Assembly: GCA_029559475.1 (NCBI GenBank)
Contig: JAKQBN010000003.1
Coordinates: forward strand, 1 to 11,475
Origin: a bacterium
GTDB lineage: Bacteria; UBA4055
DNA: 11,475 nt
Reading direction: 5' to 3'
Part shown: piece by piece, positions 7,499 through 11,475 of the stretch
Position numbering within the stretch: position 1 is the first letter of the stretch
How the letters are laid out: each line of letters starts with the position of its first letter
Notes under the pieces: generated by a model
Told to the model about the DNA's origin: nothing
The model's input: only the letters and a program-made list of their open reading frames with translations
The model's database searches: none
Translations under genes and position numbers: made by a program

Positions 7499-9664
7499 AT
7501 GAAGAAACTATTAACTCTGGCTTTAATGACAGCGCTTGCATTTTCCGTTTTCGCGGATATGAGCGCTGCAAGAAAAAGCGCGATCATCCCTGCAGCGAAA
7601 AAAGTAAATCCGGACAACATACAATCCGGTTCTGCAAAAGGGCCTTATACAGGTCTGATGAGCTCTGAATTCGACAGAGCAGGACACGGCAACGGCTGGA
7701 TCTACGGCTATAACAGAAAAGTTCAGTGGAATCAGAAGCTTGCTGACAATACTGATATGCCGATGGTAGGATCCCTTTACAGACAGCTTAATCTTGCTCT
7801 TTACGGTACGATAGGCGGAATGATCGGAGATTACAGCGCATCACCGCTAAGCAAAAAAACAGAAACTTTATATGCTACATCGCAGTTCTGGGGAGCTAAA
7901 CCCGGCGGAAGATATCCGAACGCCAACGAATTCATTAATGGTTATTTCTTCGGATGTTTCAATGATTTCGATACTGTAACTGACACAAACTCATGGGGTA
8001 TGTTCACAGTAGCCGACGCTACTTGGGGATATGACTGGTCATCGTGGACCGTTCCAAAAAGAACTGAAGCAACAGAGGGCGGCGCATCAGTTCCCGGAGC
8101 TTGGACTGAAACAGGAGATGTGGTTTACGATCCGGCGACTGAATATTACTACTGGACACAATCATGGGGTGAAGGCGGACTTTCGGGCGGTATTGACGGC
8201 GCTATTAATTCGGTAGTTGTTGGAAGAACTCTTACTCCTGCCGACAGAGACAGCTGGGTATGGTCTGATTATAAAGACCTCAGATTTGACGGATCAGACG
8301 ATACAGCAGGCATCACAGCTATTAATGAGTTCCATGTTGCTTACTGTAAGGATACTTTCGGAAACGGAACCGGATATGGAATCGCTATGGCAGTCTGCAA
8401 CGACGTTGAGGATTCCATAATGGTAAATGACTCTACTGTTGTTGTGCAGAATCCTAAACTGAGCTGGATGTACACTACTAACTGGGGCGGAGACGACTCA
8501 AGCGGAGACTGGAAACCAAATTGGAGAACTCCCGGACCTGACAAACTTTACAGACTTGAAATGAAAGACGTTTTCGATTGGTATGGCGAGAATTTAACAT
8601 CAAGAGATTCGATCGGATGGGACGAAGTGAACAACGTCATCATTTGGGATACAACAGAAGTTGTCATATTGAATGATCCTTTCATTACATGGAACATATC
8701 CAACGTCGCAACTGAGAACAATAATGTACATGTATTATTCAAAGCATATCCCGGAAATGCGGAAGGTATGTATCTAGTAACTGATGCCGGCTTTAGAGCG
8801 GGTTATTATGCTTTGAAAGGAACTATCACTTCAGGCGGAGTTGTATGGAACGGCAAAGCGCGTTTCGTAGGATCGATCGTAGATGCTGATCAGGGATGGG
8901 ATGTCATTGAGAATGTTGCTTCTAACAGAAATAACCTGTGTATGGGATATGCAGGCGACGACTTCCAGGGAAGAGAAGTCGTTTACGCAGCTTGGCTTGA
9001 CAAACCTTTGAGCAGAGCTCAGGCAAATCCTTACGGCCAGGAATCGATCTGGCTTGACGACGCGTTCTTTACATCATCTACCGACGGCGGAATGAACTGG
9101 GACAAATTCAGCGTTGTTGAATTTGAAACCGGCGATGAAAATTACCCTATCTGGACGCAGACATATACTTACAACATTACCAAAACAAGCGCTGTTCACG
9201 AAATGGGATTCTGCCTTGCCAACCACGGAAAAGTAGATCCTGTAACCTGCGCTATAGAAACATACGGAGCTCACGAGCAGGCTGATAGAAACTATCCGAC
9301 TGAACCTGTTACCGATCTGAACGATTTCCAGCAGACCCTTCACGTCTGGAAAATCACCGGCAGTCCGAATGGAATAGAAGCTGAACAGACAACTTTAGCT
9401 AAGGACTTTGTTCTTTATCAGAACTATCCTAACCCGTTCAACCCGACAACTGAGATAAAATTCAATCTTCAGAAAGATTCACAGGTAAAACTTTCTGTTT
9501 ATAACACGAAAGGCGAGCTTGTATCAAATCTGAAAAATGAAAAAATGGCAAAAGGCAGCCATTCGGTGAACTTTGATGCAGAATCATTGAACTCGGGAGT
9601 ATATTTCTACAAACTGAACGTAAACGGAATGACAGAAACTAAAAAAATGGTACTGACGAAGTAG
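7499..9664 (+). CDS. Secreted protein with T9SS type A C-terminal sorting domain; possible beta-propeller body
   Basis: The predicted protein has 721 residues. A very strong ribosome site (AAGGAGG, 7485-7491) precedes the ATG by 7 bases. The signal peptide is residues 1-19 (SVFA before D20). The C-terminal 85-90 residues are a classic T9SS type A sorting domain: LYQNYPNPFNPTTEIKF from residue 639, VKLSVYNTKGELV, SGVYFYKL, and the end KKMVLTK. In known systems this domain guides passage through the outer membrane and is then usually cleaved, with the cargo released or anchored. The body is rich in Trp, Tyr and Gly and has one exact Asp-box, S527-x-D-x-G-x-x-W534 (STDGGMNW), the blade motif of sialidase and BNR-type beta-propellers. 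One box does not prove an enzyme, and no sialidase Arg triad is evident. It is last in the run and is followed 7 bases after its stop by a strong terminator. Substrate and function are unknown. Confidence 0.94.
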   Translation: MKKLLTLALMTALAFSVFADMSAARKSAIIPAAKKVNPDNIQSGSAKGPYTGLMSSEFDRAGHGNGWIYGYNRKVQWNQKLADNTDMPMVGSLYRQLNLALYGTIGGMIGDYSASPLSKKTETLYATSQFWGAKPGGRYPNANEFINGYFFGCFNDFDTVTDTNSWGMFTVADATWGYDWSSWTVPKRTEATEGGASVPGAWTETGDVVYDPATEYYYWTQSWGEGGLSGGIDGAINSVVVGRTLTPADRDSWVWSDYKDLRFDGSDDTAGITAINEFHVAYCKDTFGNGTGYGIAMAVCNDVEDSIMVNDSTVVVQNPKLSWMYTTNWGGDDSSGDWKPNWRTPGPDKLYRLEMKDVFDWYGENLTSRDSIGWDEVNNVIIWDTTEVVILNDPFITWNISNVATENNNVHVLFKAYPGNAEGMYLVTDAGFRAGYYALKGTITSGGVVWNGKARFVGSIVDADQGWDVIENVASNRNNLCMGYAGDDFQGREVVYAAWLDKPLSRAQANPYGQESIWLDDAFFTSSTDGGMNWDKFSVVEFETGDENYPIWTQTYTYNITKTSAVHEMGFCLANHGKVDPVTCAIETYGAHEQADRNYPTEPVTDLNDFQQTLHVWKITGSPNGIEAEQTTLAKDFVLYQNYPNPFNPTTEIKFNLQKDSQVKLSVYNTKGELVSNLKNEKMAKGSHSVNFDAESLNSGVYFYKLNVNGMTETKKMVLTK

Positions 9665-9670
9665 TTATTA

Positions 9671-9711
9671 TTCGGGGCATCCGGCATAGACCGGCTGCCC
9701 CGGATTTTTTT
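9671..9711 (+). terminator. Intrinsic terminator closing the four-gene run
   Basis: A GC-rich hairpin pairs 9673-9684 with 9691-9702 around a 6-base loop, with one mismatch (9680 against 9695), and is followed by seven T. It starts 7 bases after the stop of the T9SS cargo gene and separates that run from the PorV-like gene. Confidence 0.9.
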
Positions 9712-9787
9712 ATGTTTCTCTTCCGGTATTGTAAAACAGTATCAGTAAAGAAATATAAAAAAATTGAAATAAATAAAGGGGTTCAAA

Positions 9788-10801
9788 ATGAAAAGAAAGC
9801 TTCTTCTCGCGATGTTACTCGGACTGCTGGCATCAGTATCTTTTGCACAGGACAAAGCCGGTACGGCAGGTATGACATTTTTAAAAATGGACGTATCCGC
9901 CAGAGCTACAGCACTCGGAGGTTCTTTCATCGGTCTGTCCGATGACGCTTCGTGTCTTTACTACAATCCGGCTGGTATGATGAATCTGAAAAACATGGAA
10001 TTCATCGGATCGTACAACATGTACATGGCTGATGTAATGTACACCTATATGGGCGGTACCTATCCTATACCTATGCTCAATGCGTCTGCCGGTATTCAGG
10101 TCGCGTATTTAAATTCCGGCGAGATCGATGAAACCACTCCGTTGAATCCGGACGGAACCGGCAGAACGTTCAAATTCAGCGATATGATGGTCGGATTGTC
10201 TTATGCTCAAATGCTTACGCCTAAATTCTTTGTCGGCGGAACTTTAAAAATGATCAAGGAAGATGCCGCAGATGAAGGTGTTTTTGTAGTTGCCGGCGAT
10301 GTCGGAACATATTATAACACGGGCTGGAAATCTCTTATATTCGGTATGTCTATCAGGCACTTCGGATCGAATTTCACATATTTTGATGAAGATACTCCGC
10401 TTCCTATGCTCTTTGTGTTCGGAGCAAGCTATACAGCTATGAATGACGGCGTAAACAAAATATCCGTTCTTGCCGAGGCTGCCCATCCTTCCGATAACGC
10501 CGAATACGTAACGCTCGGATGCGAGTATTCGTACAATGATATGTTTTTTGCAAGAGCCGGAAGAAAGATCGATAACGATGAATACTGGCTAATAAAAGAT
10601 GACGGAGTTGATTTCTCGGATAACGCGGATCCTGAAGATCCCGAACTTGATTATTCTGACAGCGGAATAAACTGGATGGGAACCAGCTTAGGACTCGGAT
10701 TTAAAATGAATACGATGGGTCTGAAAGTTGATTACGCATGGAAACATATGGGATATCTCGGGATAACTCATATGATAACATTTGGTTACGAACTGAAATA
10801 A
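9788..10801 (+). CDS. PorV/PorQ-family outer-membrane barrel protein (FadL-like)
   Basis: The predicted protein has 337 residues, a usual length for the family. AAAGGGG (9775-9781) lies 6 bases before the ATG. The signal peptide is residues 1-20 (SVSFA before Q21). The mature N-terminus carries the family signature: GTAGMTFLKMDVSARATALGG (about 25-45) and then DDASCLYYNPAG (52-63). The rest is short beta-strands ending GITHMITFGYELK, as expected of a barrel. In Bacteroidota, PorV shuttles T9SS cargo from the translocon to the sortase PorU, while PorQ and other paralogues have less defined roles. A gene next to a T9SS cargo gene fits such a role, but these barrels are often multi-copy in related lineages, so this one may be a cargo-specific or unrelated paralogue. 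It stands between two terminators and so is probably its own transcript. Family call is firm; which paralogue is not. Confidence 0.92.
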   Translation: MKRKLLLAMLLGLLASVSFAQDKAGTAGMTFLKMDVSARATALGGSFIGLSDDASCLYYNPAGMMNLKNMEFIGSYNMYMADVMYTYMGGTYPIPMLNASAGIQVAYLNSGEIDETTPLNPDGTGRTFKFSDMMVGLSYAQMLTPKFFVGGTLKMIKEDAADEGVFVVAGDVGTYYNTGWKSLIFGMSIRHFGSNFTYFDEDTPLPMLFVFGASYTAMNDGVNKISVLAEAAHPSDNAEYVTLGCEYSYNDMFFARAGRKIDNDEYWLIKDDGVDFSDNADPEDPELDYSDSGINWMGTSLGLGFKMNTMGLKVDYAWKHMGYLGITHMITFGYELK

Positions 10802-10824
10802 TGATAATCAATATTTCCATAAAC

Positions 10825-10850
10825 GGGGGATTTATATCCCCCTTTTTTTT
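10825..10850 (+). terminator. Intrinsic terminator after the PorV/PorQ-like gene
   Basis: The six-base arms GGGGGA and TCCCCC (10825-10830 and 10837-10842) flank the loop TTTATA and are followed by eight T. It lies 23 bases after the stop codon. Confidence 0.92.
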
Positions 10851-10884
10851 GTTTAAGAAGTCATATTCAAGATGAGGGTGACCG

Positions 10885-11475
10885 ATGAATAATATATTAA
10901 CAGTTCTGATCTTTGTTCTCACGGCAATACCGCTTTTTGCAGATCATTTTACAGCTGACAGCATAAAAAAATATTCAGGCAGGAACAGCACAGGTCTCAT
11001 TGAACTTTATTCACAGGCAGAGAACGGAGAATACATTAAGTTCATTCTGGATAATTCCTCGCCTAACGATCTGGCTGTTCTTACGCCCGAAATGATAAAG
11101 TCGAATATCGAACTTGCTATGAAGACTAAGGAATTCAAATATTCATCGCTGTACGGAGAGGACATATTTAAGCATTTCGTTCTTCCGGGCAGGATCACAC
11201 AGGAACCTTATGAGAACTGGCGGGAAAAGTTCTATAAAGAGATATCTCCGCTTGTAAAAGATATTTCCGACATCGAAGAAGCCGCGATAATAGTAAATCT
11301 CTGGGCGCAGGAGATGATGACATACAAGCCGACGCACGGAAAGGATCAGGGACCCCTTACGACGATAAAGAGAGGCTACGGAAGATGCGAGGAGATGATG
11401 ATCATCTACATGGCTGCCGCGCGAAGCGTGGGGATCCCGGTTAGATCGGCCGGAACTTCACTCTGGAACTTCACC
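10885..11475 (+). CDS. Exported transglutaminase-like protein, N-terminal part (3' end outside window)
   Basis: The frame is open from the ATG at 10885 to the window edge (197 codons). GAGGG (10874-10878) lies 6 bases before the ATG. The signal peptide is residues 1-19 (IPLFA before D20). The next stretch matches the usual N-terminal part of bacterial secreted transglutaminase-like proteins: FILDNSSPNDLAVLTPEMI and then VLPGRITQEPYENWREKFY (99-117). The papain-like core follows: PLTTIKRGYGRCEEMMIIYM with the predicted nucleophile C168, then AAARSVGIPVRSAGTSLW. In this family the catalytic His and Asp come shortly after, in a segment like NHAWVE, which falls just outside the window, so activity cannot be judged. 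Members may act as proteases, crosslinkers or peptide-modifying enzymes, or may be inactive. It starts 34 bases past a terminator, so it probably has its own promoter, though none is clear. Confidence 0.9.
   Translation, partial: MNNILTVLIFVLTAIPLFADHFTADSIKKYSGRNSTGLIELYSQAENGEYIKFILDNSSPNDLAVLTPEMIKSNIELAMKTKEFKYSSLYGEDIFKHFVLPGRITQEPYENWREKFYKEISPLVKDISDIEEAAIIVNLWAQEMMTYKPTHGKDQGPLTTIKRGYGRCEEMMIIYMAAARSVGIPVRSAGTSLWNFT

Noticed and set aside
9729-9759. Possible promoter TTGTAA/TATAAA before the PorV-like gene
   Set aside because: The boxes are 19 bases apart, longer than usual, in AT-rich DNA where such matches arise by chance. A promoter somewhere in 9712-9787 is likely, but these boxes cannot be supported.
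9712-9945. Small + strand open frame overlapping the start of the PorV-like gene
   Set aside because: It has no proper ribosome site, begins at the terminator tail, and overlaps the clear signal peptide of the gene at 9788 in another frame.

Overview
The window looks like chromosomal DNA from an uncultured, AT-leaning (roughly 42% GC by eye) Gram-negative bacterium. It is probably a lineage of, or close to, the Fibrobacteres-Chlorobi-Bacteroidetes group, or one of the candidate phyla that carry similar secretion genes (Delongbacteria-, Cloacimonadota-, Marinimicrobia- or KSB1-like). The evidence is a TonB-dependent receptor, a secreted protein with a textbook type IX secretion (T9SS) C-terminal sorting domain (motif YQNYPNPFNP), a second secreted protein ending in a related FlgD-like domain, and a PorV/PorQ-family barrel. 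Strong Shine-Dalgarno sequences precede the genes, which is unlike mainstream Bacteroidota. The phylum call is an inference and is not secure.

All six genes lie on the + strand and coding density is very high. Bases 1-9664 form one compact run: the C-terminal part of a TonB-dependent receptor (1-1962), a 1089-residue secreted protein of a widespread but uncharacterised family (1998-5267), a 733-residue lipoprotein (5280-7481) and a 721-residue T9SS cargo protein (7499-9664). The gaps are 35, 12 and 17 bases, and the run is closed by a strong intrinsic terminator at 9671-9711. A separate single-gene unit then encodes a PorV/PorQ-like barrel (9788-10801) with its own terminator (10825-10850). 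The start of an exported transglutaminase-like protein (10885 onward) runs off the right edge. No gap exceeds about 125 bases. I saw no tRNA, rRNA, CRISPR, mobile element or phage gene.

Every predicted product is directed to the cell envelope. The simplest reading is an outer-membrane locus: a receptor barrel for TonB-driven uptake, a surface or periplasmic lipoprotein, and two exported proteins with sorting-type C-termini, next to a barrel of the family that serves T9SS. It resembles a SusCD-type uptake locus in layout but has no recognisable SusD, so its substrate and even its uptake role are open. The shared function is inferred from gene order; no catalytic activity can be assigned to the four-gene run.
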